From Thermoplasmata archaeon (GTDB lineage Archaea; Thermoplasmatota; E2; JACPAO01; JAHFTW01), in the NCBI GenBank assembly GCA_023269235.1, contig JAHFTW010000011.1, positions 1 through 60,532 on the forward strand: 60,532 nucleotides of DNA, read 5' to 3'. Positions 1 through 7,504 of the stretch are shown piece after piece. The notes beneath the pieces are model-generated. The model did no database searches. It had not been told where the DNA came from and saw only the letters and a program-made list of their open reading frames with translations. The position numbers and the translations under genes are program-made. How positions within the stretch are numbered: position 1 is the stretch's first letter; every line of letters begins with the position of its first letter.

Positions 1-858
1 CTTGCCCGAGGATTCAGGGCGGCTGATGTTGATGCCCATCTGGCTGACGAACTGCTCGGCGGTGAGCTTGTTCTTCAGGCACTTCATGACGAGCTTGTGC
101 GGCAGCTCCTCGACCTCGCGGGTCGCGGGGGCGCGGGCGACGAAGTCGACCTCGCAGGTCTGCAGCAACTCCTTGGCGATGAGCTCGCCGCCGCGGTCGC
201 CGTCCACGAAGAGGATGGTGGTCTTCTCCTTGGAGAGCTCCTTGACCTCATCGGGAACGGAGGTGCCCTCGATGGCGACGGCGTTCTTGACGCCGCAGCG
301 CAGGAGGTTGAGGACGTCGTTGCGGCCCTCGACGATGATGATGGAGTCGGACGACTCGACGTTGGGTCCAGCAGGCAGCTTGCCCCTGAACTTCGTGATC
401 TCGGCGACCTGGGCCGCGGCGCGGACCTCGTCGGCGATCTTCTCGGAGTTCTGGCCGGGGCCCTCGTTGATGGTGGCGAGGAGCTCCTTGGCGCGGTTGG
501 CGACCTGCGTGCGGCGGGCATCGCGGGTGTCCTCGATGCTGATGATCTTGACGACCGCCTTGGCGGGGCCGATGCGGTCGATGGTCTCCAGGCCGGCGGC
601 GAGGATGGCCGACTCGACCTTGTCGAGCGCGGAGGGGAGGATGATGGTCGCGGTCGTCTTGCCGCCGCGCGTCTCGAGGTCCACCTCGACGCGGCCGATG
701 CGGGCCGACTTCTGCAGGTCGCGCATGTCGAGCTCGTTGCCGAGGAGGCCTTCGGTCTGGCCGAAGACGGCGCCGATGATGTCGGGCTTCTCGACCACTC
801 CGTCGGCTTGGACGGAGGCTTTGATCAGGTACTTGGTGGTGCTGGGGTCAACGACCAT
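1..858 (-). CDS. dnaG: Archaeal DnaG-type primase (Toprim), partial: C-terminus off left edge
   Basis: This minus-strand frame stays open from the ATG at 858 to the window edge (286 codons, no stop). The N-terminus has the typical archaeal DnaG stretch TTKYLIKASVQADGVVEKPD, followed by a segment resembling IIGAVFGQTEGLLGNELDMR. A Toprim domain follows: the conserved glutamate is in IIIVEGRND (about residue 176) and the acidic pair in FVDGDRGG (about 218). In Archaea this family is a primase-like protein also found with the RNA exosome; which role applies here cannot be told. It is the clearest archaeal marker at this end. The missing C-terminal part should lie left of the window. Confidence 0.95.
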   Translation of the reverse strand, partial: MVVDPSTTKYLIKASVQADGVVEKPDIIGAVFGQTEGLLGNELDMRDLQKSARIGRVEVDLETRGGKTTATIILPSALDKVESAILAAGLETIDRIGPAKAVVKIISIEDTRDARRTQVANRAKELLATINEGPGQNSEKIADEVRAAAQVAEITKFRGKLPAGPNVESSDSIIIVEGRNDVLNLLRCGVKNAVAIEGTSVPDEVKELSKEKTTILFVDGDRGGELIAKELLQTCEVDFVARAPATREVEELPHKLVMKCLKNKLTAEQFVSQMGINISRPESSGK

Positions 859-1021
859 GAGAGGTCTGTCCTGGAGGCGGGCCCGGCTCACGCGGCGCGC
901 GGCCGCGAGGGCCGCAAAGTGACGCCCCCGGACTCATCCAGGGCCGCGTCGAAGGTGCCGGCAAGGCCGGCTGTGAACGTGAAAGGTCGGGCGGGTGCCA
1001 AAGGCACGGGCCGTCTCCGAT

Positions 1022-2452
1022 TCAACGAGGTGGCGCCTTGCTATTTGAGGCTTTTGTAGGGGTTTTGGCGGGGGCCTTCGCCACACCAGGTTTGGCGGGC
1101 GGCCCCGGTTTCTTGGCGACCGTCGAGGCCGGGGGGAACGCCGGGGCGGACGGCCGGGGCGCAGGGCGCGGGGATACCGGGGTCGCGCGGGCCGGGGCGA
1201 GGGGGACGGCGGGGGCACCAGGAAGCGGGGAGGCACGCTTGACCTCGACCTCGCCTAGGGGCGCGGCTGCGGGGGCGGGGGAGCGCCCGGTGCCGACGGC
1301 GGACCGCCCCATGCGCGGGTCGTCCACGCGCAGGGAACGCTCGACCTCCTCCTCGATGCGGCGCGCCGCGGCCTCCTTCAAGCCAAGCTGGTCGCGCAGG
1401 TTGCGCAGGAACTGCCACTCCCGGTCGCTCACCTGGGCGTCGCGCAGGACGTACACGACCTGGGCGCGGTAGATCTCTTCGGTGCGCTGCTGCTGGTACG
1501 CGGGGCTCGGGTTCGCGGCCTGCGGGAAGAGGCGCGTCGAGACCTTCTGGCCGAGGATCTCGACCGGCTTGAACACGACTGCGCCCGCGATGCCGGCCAG
1601 GATGAAGGAGCCGTACGGGCCGGCGAAGGAGAAGATCTGCCCCTGGAAGACGATGTTCTCGATGTAGCCGGTCACGACGAACGTGGTGGCGAGGAGGGCG
1701 CCCATGATGAGCGACTTGACGCCCACCTTCGCCTTCAGCTCGACGCCGAGGAGGGCGTACTTCAGGATGGCGTAGGCCACGACGCAGGCGGCCACGATCT
1801 CGAGGGCCGGGGAGAAGTACAGCAGGATGCGCAATTCCCATGCCACCACGGTTGCCGTCTGCTGGAAGTCGAGCAGAATCGTGAGGACCCAGCCGAACAC
1901 GAAGGCGGGTAGGAACCCCAGCAGCATGATGCCGGCCTGGCTGCGCTCGCTCTTCTCCTGGCTGCGAGCGCGCAAAAGGGCAAGCCGCACGACGGCAAGG
2001 ACGGTGGCGCCGGTGCCGAAGACGTTGAAGGCCTGCGTCGCCAGGTCACGCAGGGGCCCCGAGGGCGGGAACCACAGGAACCCGGCCACGACGATGCTGG
2101 GCCACACGAACAGGAGACCAAGCCAAGGACGGCGCGCCATCCAGCCGGCGGGGCGGGGGAAACTGAAGATGAACCACAGCAGCAGCGGCGTGTAGAGGAA
2201 GGCGCACGCCTGCGAGACGTGGAACCACGCGATGCCGTCCGGGAAGAGCGGCGCCGTGACGTGGAACTGGTCCGCGACCTGGAACAGCCCCTCGCTCAGG
2301 CTCTTCACGCCGGAGACGAGGTAGAGGCCGGCGAAGAGCAGGTTGTGGCGCTGCGCGCGACCGTGGCGCACCACGAAGGCGGCGAGCACCACGAGGCCGA
2401 CGCCCACCACGAGCGGCAGGACGAACGCCAGGAGGCCGTACGGCAGGTCCAC
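1022..2452 (-). CDS. Multi-pass membrane protein with long Pro/Ala/Lys-rich cytoplasmic tail
   Basis: A 476-residue protein with about eight or nine hydrophobic helices in residues 5-300, for example around WFHVSQACAFLYTPLLLWF, arranged like the N-terminal sensor parts of some histidine kinases, though no kinase domain follows. After the last helix comes a charged helical stretch (about 325-375, rich in R, E and Q). A low-complexity tail of proline, alanine and lysine then runs to the C-terminus. The start is GTG at 2452, chosen because a TATA-like ctaaatc lies about 26 bp upstream. I do not recognise the family; a membrane sensor or scaffold is possible. The tail resembles tails on two other proteins in this window. 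Confidence 0.8.
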   Translation of the reverse strand: MDLPYGLLAFVLPLVVGVGLVVLAAFVVRHGRAQRHNLLFAGLYLVSGVKSLSEGLFQVADQFHVTAPLFPDGIAWFHVSQACAFLYTPLLLWFIFSFPRPAGWMARRPWLGLLFVWPSIVVAGFLWFPPSGPLRDLATQAFNVFGTGATVLAVVRLALLRARSQEKSERSQAGIMLLGFLPAFVFGWVLTILLDFQQTATVVAWELRILLYFSPALEIVAACVVAYAILKYALLGVELKAKVGVKSLIMGALLATTFVVTGYIENIVFQGQIFSFAGPYGSFILAGIAGAVVFKPVEILGQKVSTRLFPQAANPSPAYQQQRTEEIYRAQVVYVLRDAQVSDREWQFLRNLRDQLGLKEAAARRIEEEVERSLRVDDPRMGRSAVGTGRSPAPAAAPLGEVEVKRASPLPGAPAVPLAPARATPVSPRPAPRPSAPAFPPASTVAKKPGPPAKPGVAKAPAKTPTKASNSKAPPR

Positions 2453-2473
2453 GCCCCACCAGGGGGCACGCCG

Positions 2474-2482
2474 GATTTAGCC
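2474..2482 (-). promoter_or_regulatory. TATA box for the 1022-2452 membrane protein
   Basis: On the minus strand this reads GGCTAAATC, centred about 26 bp before the GTG at 2452. That spacing would put the transcript start at or next to the GTG, a leaderless arrangement. Confidence 0.5.
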
Positions 2483-2590
2483 TCGAAGGGCCAGGCAGGT
2501 TGAGACGCCCAGCGTGAGGTTCCGCCCTTCAGTCGCTGGCCCTGCGGGCCCGCCCCCGAAGTGCGGGAAGCTTTGCCCCCATTCTTCGCG

Positions 2591-2716
2591 GCGCTCAGAA
2601 GCCGAGCGTAATCTTGCCGCCCAGCATCCGGCCCGAAAGCGGGACCGGAGCAAAGGCGGGAAACTCCCGGCCGGGCGCCTTCGCTTCGCTCAGAAGCCCA
2701 ACGTGATTTTCCCGCC
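2591..2716 (-). repeat. Duplicated 3' end of the coiled-coil gene (two copies, 95 bp apart)
   Basis: The last nine codons of the coiled-coil gene (2690-2716, GGKITLGF plus TGA) recur at 2595-2621, again reading GGKITLGF plus TGA. The 27 nt differ at five positions, all synonymous. The likeness continues past the stop (gcg..gcgaa in both). The second copy lies in another frame relative to the gene. Each stop can sit in or beside a small stem, for example GCTTC/GAAGC at 2684-2698 and CGCTC/GAGCG at 2593-2609. Confidence 0.75.
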
Positions 2717-3646
2717 CTTCTTCATCTGCTCCAGCAACGTGTCGTTGTGGCGCTCGATGGCGCGGGGGTCGCTGACCTTGCGCTGCGCGGACTGGTTGAC
2801 CTCGCGGACCTCGCGGCGCTCGGCGTCGAAGGCGGCCTTGCGCTCGCCGCGGATGGACATGACCTTCTCGCGCATCTCCATGCCCTTGTTGTGGCACTCG
2901 TCGGCCTTGGTCTTGTGGGCGACGAAGGCGGCGTGCTTGGCGTTGGCCTCCGAGACGAGGACGCGGACCTCCTTGACGCCGGCGATGAACGCCTCGTGGT
3001 GGGCCTGCGCCTCCTTCATGGCGGCGGCGACCTTCTGGTGCTCCTCGTCGGCCTTGGCGAAGAGGGCGTCGATGGAGCCGTCGGTCTCCGACATGTCGGC
3101 GACGATGGACTTCTGCTGGGAGAGGACCTGCTCCTTGGCCTTGAGCTCCTTCCAGGTCTCGGCGATCTTCTCGACGAGGAGGCGCTCCTTGGCGACGCTG
3201 AGGCTGGTGGTCTGCTGCTGCTCGACCATCGCCTGGAGGTCGTTGCGCAGCTTGCGGACGGTGAGGGGGAGGGAGCGCTCGACGCCGCCGGTCTTGCCCT
3301 TCTTCTGCTCGATGAGCGCCTTGGCCTGGTCCTGGTACTGGTTGCGCAGCTCCTTGTGGGTGCGCATGACCGCGTTGGCGGCGTCCCGGGCGGCCTTGTG
3401 GACGTCGAGCTCGGCGAGCTTGACGCGGCGGGCCTCGTTGAGCTGGTCGCGGTCCGTGCGGGCGGCCTTGGCGAGGTCGTTGTGCTCGTTGCGGGTGTTG
3501 AGGAGGTTGTTGAACTTGTCCTGGAGGTTGCGCACGTCGCCCTCGGTCAGCGGCGCCTCGGGCGTCGCGGGGGCCGCGGCCGCGGGGGCGACCGGGGTCT
3601 CGGGGGCGGTCGGCGCGGCGGGCGTGGGGGCGGGGGTCTCGGTCAT
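2690..3646 (-). CDS. Archaeal coiled-coil protein (COG1340-like)
   Basis: A 318-residue protein. About 35 N-terminal residues are low-complexity Pro/Ala/Thr, followed by almost continuous charged helix (DVRNLQDKFNNLLNTRNEHN onward) with coiled-coil heptads, and a short C-terminal tail LLEQMKKGGKITLGF. The layout fits the uncharacterised archaeal coiled-coil family COG1340, where a lysine-rich C-terminal stretch is usual. Function is unknown; a structural or scaffold role is inference only. A TATA-like agtttatcc (minus strand, near 3699) and a purine-rich stretch at 3655-3663 precede the ATG, so this gene probably has a short leader. The C-terminal codons are repeated downstream (see the repeat entry). 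Confidence 0.85.
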   Translation of the reverse strand: MTETPAPTPAAPTAPETPVAPAAAAPATPEAPLTEGDVRNLQDKFNNLLNTRNEHNDLAKAARTDRDQLNEARRVKLAELDVHKAARDAANAVMRTHKELRNQYQDQAKALIEQKKGKTGGVERSLPLTVRKLRNDLQAMVEQQQTTSLSVAKERLLVEKIAETWKELKAKEQVLSQQKSIVADMSETDGSIDALFAKADEEHQKVAAAMKEAQAHHEAFIAGVKEVRVLVSEANAKHAAFVAHKTKADECHNKGMEMREKVMSIRGERKAAFDAERREVREVNQSAQRKVSDPRAIERHNDTLLEQMKKGGKITLGF

Positions 3647-3740
3647 CGTGCGGCCATCTTCCCCTTGCGGGGCGACCGCGCCGACTCGGGGATTTGGATA
3701 AACTCTTCGGAGGCGGCCTCAGGAGGGCCGCAGACCGGTC

Positions 3741-5468
3741 TCAGGCAAGGAAGACCTGGACTTTGACCTGGTTGGCGCCCGCGCCGGCGACCCATTGCAG
3801 GGGCACGTCCACGGCGGAGCGGGCGGGGACCTCGATGCGGCGCTCGCCGCGCACCTGGCCGTCCACGACGAGCGCGACCCGCAGCGGCGCGGGCGCGGCA
3901 CCGCCGTTGCGGACGGTCGCCGTGGTGGTGACGGTCTCGCCGGGGCGCGGCTGCGACGGCTCGTGCCGCACGCCCGCCAGCTGGATGCCGGCCACCGCGT
4001 AGCCGGGGCCGAGCGGCGTGCTGGGAAGGCCGGCCTGCACGGTGACCCGGGTGTGCGCCGCGCGCTCCGGGTGCTCGATGCCGTCGGCGCCGATGGGGAC
4101 GAGGTCCACTTCGATGGTCTGGCGGTCCTTGGGCGAGGCGCTGGAGGGGACGTCGACGCGCAGCGTGGCGGAGCCGTCGGCGGCGAGGTCCACCGCCTCC
4201 TTGCCGCCCAGCGAGGCGGGCCAGCCACCGGGCGAGCGCAGGACGGCGCGCACGCGCTCCACGCCGTGCCGAAGCTTGTCCACGGCGACCTGGACCTGCG
4301 CCGACCCGCCGGCGGCGGCGGTGACGTGGGTCGGTTCGGCGTGGCCTTTGACCCAGGGCGTGCGGGCGAGGGTGAGCGCGAGGAAGAGAATCACGACCAC
4401 GACGACGAGGGCAGCGAGGAGGAGGAACAGCTCCGCGTAGGAGCCGAAGGGAACGTCTAGGCCGGCGCCGGTGGCGAGCGGGGTGAGGAAGGCGAGGCCG
4501 GCGGGGATGACCTCGCGCGGCGCGGCGGGCGGGGCGCCGACGGTGAGCGTGAAACTGGCCTGCGCGCCGCCGCCGAGCGTGCTCGTCGCCTGCACGGCGA
4601 TGGAGGAGGTGCCAGTCGTGAAGGTCCGGTTGAGGGTCAGGGACAGGGTGGTGGAGGCTCCGGCCTTGAGCAGCGCTTCCTTGACCGCGCCTCCGACGGC
4701 GACGAGGATGGTGTCCGGGTCGAGCGCCTTGTTCTCCAAGGCCACGTCGAGCCGCAACGCGCGGGGGGCCTCGGCGACGGTGAGGCTGGTGCCCGAGAAG
4801 CTGAGCGTCCCATTGGAGAGCTGGGCCACGCCGCCGAGCACGCGCACGGTGACGGCGCCTTGCGGGGCTGGTCGGTAGAACGTGAACGAGCCGGTGGCGC
4901 CCTGGTTGGGAGCGCGGTCGGTGCCCGTGCAGTCATCCTGGGTGATGGGGAGCGCGCCGCCATCGGTGTCGCTTGTCTCGACGGAGACGTTGGTGAGGCG
5001 GTCGCCGCCGACGGCGTGGAGGTCGCCGGGGATGAAGTTGTACCGGATGCCGTCCGCACCGACGACCACGGTCCCGAAGCCGGACGGGGCCGCGGTGCCC
5101 TTGAACGTCAAGGTGCCCGACTGGCCTGTGGCTTTGCTGAAGGGATAGCTCGTCGGCCCTTTCTCCAGCGTGTAGTGGAGCGTCGTCGTCTGCGTGGCGG
5201 GGACCGCCGCGGAGGTGCCGATGAACAAGGTGTAGGGAGGCTCGATGGCGTCCGAGGGCGCCGGTCCGGCCAGGCTCACGGACACCACGTCCGCGCCGGG
5301 GAACTTGGGCATGCTCGTGCTCAAGCACGGATTTGGAGCCACGACCTGGTCTCCGGCGGGGTCGGTGACCAAGGTCACGAAGACGCTGTGGTTCGCCTGC
5401 GCCGCGACAGGCAGGGTCGCCAACAGGGCCGACATGGCCACGGCGACGGCGAAACCTGGGAGACGCAT
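3741..5468 (-). CDS. Large exported/membrane-anchored protein with CARDB-like C-terminal domain
   Basis: A 575-residue protein. An N-terminal signal peptide (hydrophobic residues 6-22, AQA cleavage-like site) precedes about 310 residues of beta-rich ectodomain. One clear membrane helix lies near residues 343-370 (LFLLLAALVVVVVILFLALT). A second beta-rich region of about 200 residues follows and ends in a CARDB-like fold (GETVTTTATVRNGG, then VALVVDGQVRGERRIEVPAR). One of the two halves may therefore face the cytoplasm, or the signal peptide may be retained as a second helix. No enzyme motif is visible. The start is supported by a minus-strand TATA box about 27 bp upstream, so it looks leaderless. 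It diverges from the small gene at 5532. Confidence 0.82.
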   Translation of the reverse strand: MRLPGFAVAVAMSALLATLPVAAQANHSVFVTLVTDPAGDQVVAPNPCLSTSMPKFPGADVVSVSLAGPAPSDAIEPPYTLFIGTSAAVPATQTTTLHYTLEKGPTSYPFSKATGQSGTLTFKGTAAPSGFGTVVVGADGIRYNFIPGDLHAVGGDRLTNVSVETSDTDGGALPITQDDCTGTDRAPNQGATGSFTFYRPAPQGAVTVRVLGGVAQLSNGTLSFSGTSLTVAEAPRALRLDVALENKALDPDTILVAVGGAVKEALLKAGASTTLSLTLNRTFTTGTSSIAVQATSTLGGGAQASFTLTVGAPPAAPREVIPAGLAFLTPLATGAGLDVPFGSYAELFLLLAALVVVVVILFLALTLARTPWVKGHAEPTHVTAAAGGSAQVQVAVDKLRHGVERVRAVLRSPGGWPASLGGKEAVDLAADGSATLRVDVPSSASPKDRQTIEVDLVPIGADGIEHPERAAHTRVTVQAGLPSTPLGPGYAVAGIQLAGVRHEPSQPRPGETVTTTATVRNGGAAPAPLRVALVVDGQVRGERRIEVPARSAVDVPLQWVAGAGANQVKVQVFLA

Positions 5469-5490
5469 CCAATCCCTATCCCAGGGACCG

Positions 5491-5508
5491 CCATATCAAT
5501 CTTAAAAG
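5491..5508. promoter_or_regulatory. Back-to-back TATA boxes for divergent genes
   Basis: ccatatcaa (5491-5499; minus strand TTGATATGG) is centred 27 bp before the ATG at 5468. cttaaaag (5501-5508) is centred 27 bp before the plus-strand ATG at 5532. Both genes appear leaderless, and their core promoters abut, so only one polymerase could probably load at a time. Confidence 0.6.
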
Positions 5509-5531
5509 GGCATGGCATTCGGCCCGTTGCC

Positions 5532-5810
5532 ATGGCCGACGCCGACCTGTCCAAGCGCCTCGTCAAGATCCTCAACGAGCTGGAGGAACGCTTCGCCACG
5601 GGGACCATCCCCCTCAAGGAGATGACCGCCTACGTCGCGGAGCAGAAGATCGCGCACCTCGACGGCTACCTCCGCCGCGCCGGCGCCCTCGACTACCAGA
5701 GCCCGAAGCGCTTCTACCAGGCCGGCCCCGACCTCAAGTCGGTGCGCGAGGCCCTCAAGAAGAACAAGGTCCCCCGCGGCCTCGAAGGCCTGCTCGGCTC
5801 CGCGACGTAA
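5532..5810 (+). CDS. Small conserved-looking protein of unknown function
   Basis: A 92-residue protein starting MADADLSKRLVKILNELEER and ending LEGLLGSAT. It is mostly helical and charged, with no membrane segment and no cysteine. The first half resembles a short helical regulator domain, but I find no motif to assign it. Start choice: the ATG at 5532 is 27 bp after the centre of a TATA box. The other nearby ATG (5512) is out of frame. Codon use matches its neighbours (strong G/C third positions), which supports real coding. Confidence 0.7.
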   Translation: MADADLSKRLVKILNELEERFATGTIPLKEMTAYVAEQKIAHLDGYLRRAGALDYQSPKRFYQAGPDLKSVREALKKNKVPRGLEGLLGSAT

Positions 5811-6212
5811 GGCTTCAAGTCCTGCGCCGCCATCGTCGCCATGCCAGCGTGAAACCTGGTCCTGCCGCCGCCTCACTTTCCCGGGCACGGCAGCTTCCCC
5901 GCCACGGCGGGGATTCAATTCGGGCTTCGGCCCTCGACTCAGCCAGCGTGGGCTTCATCGTGGCGTGAAAGGCAGTGCAAACGAGGACGAAGAAGGGGAA
6001 AAGAAACCCCGCCTGCGTCAGGCTGGAGGCGCCGGGCGCTCGCCGCGGCGAGGAAGCCGATTGCCACGAAGGCCGCGAGGCTCAGGCTCGCGACGAGGGC
6101 GGTCTTGGTGCGGCTGCAGGAGGTCATGGTGTGCCTCATTTCCCCCGATTCGCGTGGGACTCTTCCCCGCTCCGGACGACTTGCTTCGGACAGCGCTCGA
6201 GCGGTCCGCGGC
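5811..6212. other. Mostly noncoding interval, possible tiny membrane peptide
   Basis: About 400 bp between the small gene ending at 5810 and the winged-helix gene ending at 6213. It contains a strong short hairpin (ccccgccacggcgggg, about 5897-5912), a possible terminator-like stem. The only candidate gene is the weak minus-strand frame listed separately. I see no tRNA or repeat here. Confidence 0.4.
5939..6139 (-). CDS. Possible small single-span membrane protein
   Basis: A 66-codon frame. An ATG at 6139 or 6127 leads into a basic head (SCSRTKT) and one hydrophobic helix (ALVASLSLAAFVAIGFLAAA), then about 30 unremarkable residues. The positive-head/hydrophobic layout is what a real small membrane protein would show. 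There is no clear TATA box or Shine-Dalgarno site, and the second half looks like random GC-rich sequence. A chance frame is about as likely. Confidence 0.3.
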   Translation of the reverse strand: MRHTMTSCSRTKTALVASLSLAAFVAIGFLAAASARRLQPDAGGVSFPLLRPRLHCLSRHDEAHAG

Positions 6213-6491
6213 TCACAGGTTGATGCCGAAGTCGCGCATCGCCCGGTCCACGCGCCGGAGCTCCTCGAGCGCTTGCGCCCCGCGCGGAGTCAGCGTCCAC
6301 GCGGAGCGTTCCCCTTCCGCGCAGACCACGAGCCCGTTCTCCTCGAACGCGCCGAGGTGTTCCTGGATGCGGCCATGCGTCAAGTTCACCACGCTGGTGA
6401 GCCGCGTCACGCCGACGGGTCCCTCGGACTGGATGGTCGCGAGAAGCTCGTGCACCACCTGGCTGCGCGAGCGGTAGGGCTTCGCCATCAC
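6213..6491 (-). CDS. Winged-helix transcriptional regulator (HTH_45-like)
   Basis: A 92-residue single-domain protein starting MMAKPYRSRSQVVHELLATI. It has the archaeal winged-helix pattern: a helix with RSRSQVVHELL, a recognition region TRLTSVVNLTHGRIQEHL, then GLV and a short wing before RGAQALEEL. This matches the small archaeal HTH_45 group. Its ATG overlaps the stop of the upstream membrane gene by 4 nt (ATGA), so the two are almost certainly co-translated. It may act on the divergent region around 7200, where a palindrome lies beside the operon promoter. The ligand is unknown. Confidence 0.85.
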   Translation of the reverse strand: MMAKPYRSRSQVVHELLATIQSEGPVGVTRLTSVVNLTHGRIQEHLGAFEENGLVVCAEGERSAWTLTPRGAQALEELRRVDRAMRDFGINL

Positions 6492-7174
6492 CGCTTCCCC
6501 GGGAGCACCTGGACCAGGAGGACGATGCCCACGAGGTTGAGGACGTCGCCGAAGGCGGCGTGGCCCATGCCGGGCTGGTGCGCCACGGAGAACAGGAGAT
6601 GGCCCACGAAGAAGAGGAGGAACCCGAGCGCCGCCTGAAGCGCGCCGGGGCTCTTGACGGCGACGTGGTTGAGGAAGGCGCGCGCCGCAAGGTAGAGCGC
6701 CACGCCCGCTTCGAGCGCCAACATGGTCGGGACCAGCTCGCCGATGAAGACGAAGCCGGCGGCCGCCGCGACGGCGGGCGCCTCAGGGCGGCGCGTGCCA
6801 AAGGCCCAGACGCCGACGACGAGGCTCGCGAGCATGAGGGCATGGTGCCCGGCGAGCCAGAGGTTGGCGCGTTCCACGCCTTCCGGGCGGAACAGCGTGA
6901 ACCCGTAGGGCGGCGCACCATGCGTGGCGTTGCCCGGGCCGGGGCCGACCAGGGCGCCGCCGAGGCGTTCCTCGAAGGCGACGCCCACCTGGGCCTGCCA
7001 GGCCACGTTGAGCAGGACGGCCGCGGCGAAGAGGCCGAAGAACCACGCGAGGGCGGTGAGGCGCCGGTCGGAGCCGTAGCGCTGGAGCCGGCGGCAGCGC
7101 CAGACACCGCACAAGGCAGCGCCCGCCGTGGCGAGCTGGACGACCGTGACGGCGATGGCGTCCCCGCTGGGCAT
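6488..7174 (-). CDS. Multi-pass membrane protein paired with winged-helix regulator
   Basis: A 228-residue protein with about six or seven hydrophobic helices (for example VTVVQLATAGAALCGVW, WFFGLFAAAVLLNVAWQ, and near the end LGFLLFFVGHLLFSVAH). No catalytic motif is evident; several His and Trp residues lie near helix ends. It starts at ATG 7174, 25 bp after a TATA box (leaderless), and its stop overlaps the start of the winged-helix gene. The tight coupling suggests a membrane sensor feeding a DNA-binding partner, as at 22848-23645. That is inference; the family is not recognised. Confidence 0.75.
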   Translation of the reverse strand: MPSGDAIAVTVVQLATAGAALCGVWRCRRLQRYGSDRRLTALAWFFGLFAAAVLLNVAWQAQVGVAFEERLGGALVGPGPGNATHGAPPYGFTLFRPEGVERANLWLAGHHALMLASLVVGVWAFGTRRPEAPAVAAAAGFVFIGELVPTMLALEAGVALYLAARAFLNHVAVKSPGALQAALGFLLFFVGHLLFSVAHQPGMGHAAFGDVLNLVGIVLLVQVLPGKR

Positions 7175-7195
7175 GCGGCTCGATGCGGGCCCGCG

Positions 7196-7203
7196 CTATT
7201 TAG
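7196..7203 (-). promoter_or_regulatory. TATA box for the membrane protein/winged-helix operon
   Basis: CTAAATAG on the minus strand, centred about 25 bp before the ATG at 7174, so the operon is probably leaderless. A 13-bp palindrome lies just upstream. Confidence 0.6.
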
Positions 7204-7210
7204 GGGCCAT

Positions 7211-7223
7211 GGACAACTTGTCC
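7211..7223. promoter_or_regulatory. 13-bp palindrome, candidate operator
   Basis: ggacaacttgtcc is a perfect 6+1+6 inverted repeat. It lies 8 bp upstream of the TATA box of the operon whose second gene encodes a winged-helix protein. Dimeric winged-helix regulators bind sites of this kind, so autoregulation is plausible but untested. Confidence 0.45.
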
Positions 7224-7504
7224 AGGCCCGCGTCAGATTCCGATGCGGGTCAAGGGGCCTTCGCGTACGATACCCTCGCGCTTCCGCCTTGCGTCCCGGT
7301 CGCGGTGGCCAGCGAGGCCATCGAGAAGCCGGCGGCACGCACCCGCAGGCGAGCCTCGACGCGGCCGGGAAGACGGCGACCGGGAAACGTCGGGCGCTTG
7401 CCAGGGGAACCGAGCGGCATCCCACCTCCTCGTCCCTGGGTTTCTGAACCCGGGCGGAGGAGTTGTCCGGAACCCCATAGTAGCCGCCTGGCCTCGCGTC
7501 GGCC
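7224..7504. other. Intergenic interval upstream of ABC permease
   Basis: No gene seen. It holds a small hairpin, gggtttctgaaccc, near 7438-7451. A weak TATA-like catagtag at about 7476-7483, centred 25-26 bp before the ATG at 7505, is consistent with a leaderless permease transcript. Confidence 0.4.

Noticed and set aside
2595-2716. Programmed -1 frameshift linking the coiled-coil gene to the second GGKITLGF
   Set aside because: The required phase does not match a standard slippery heptamer, and the region between the copies translates to low-complexity sequence. Kept only as a possibility in the finding.
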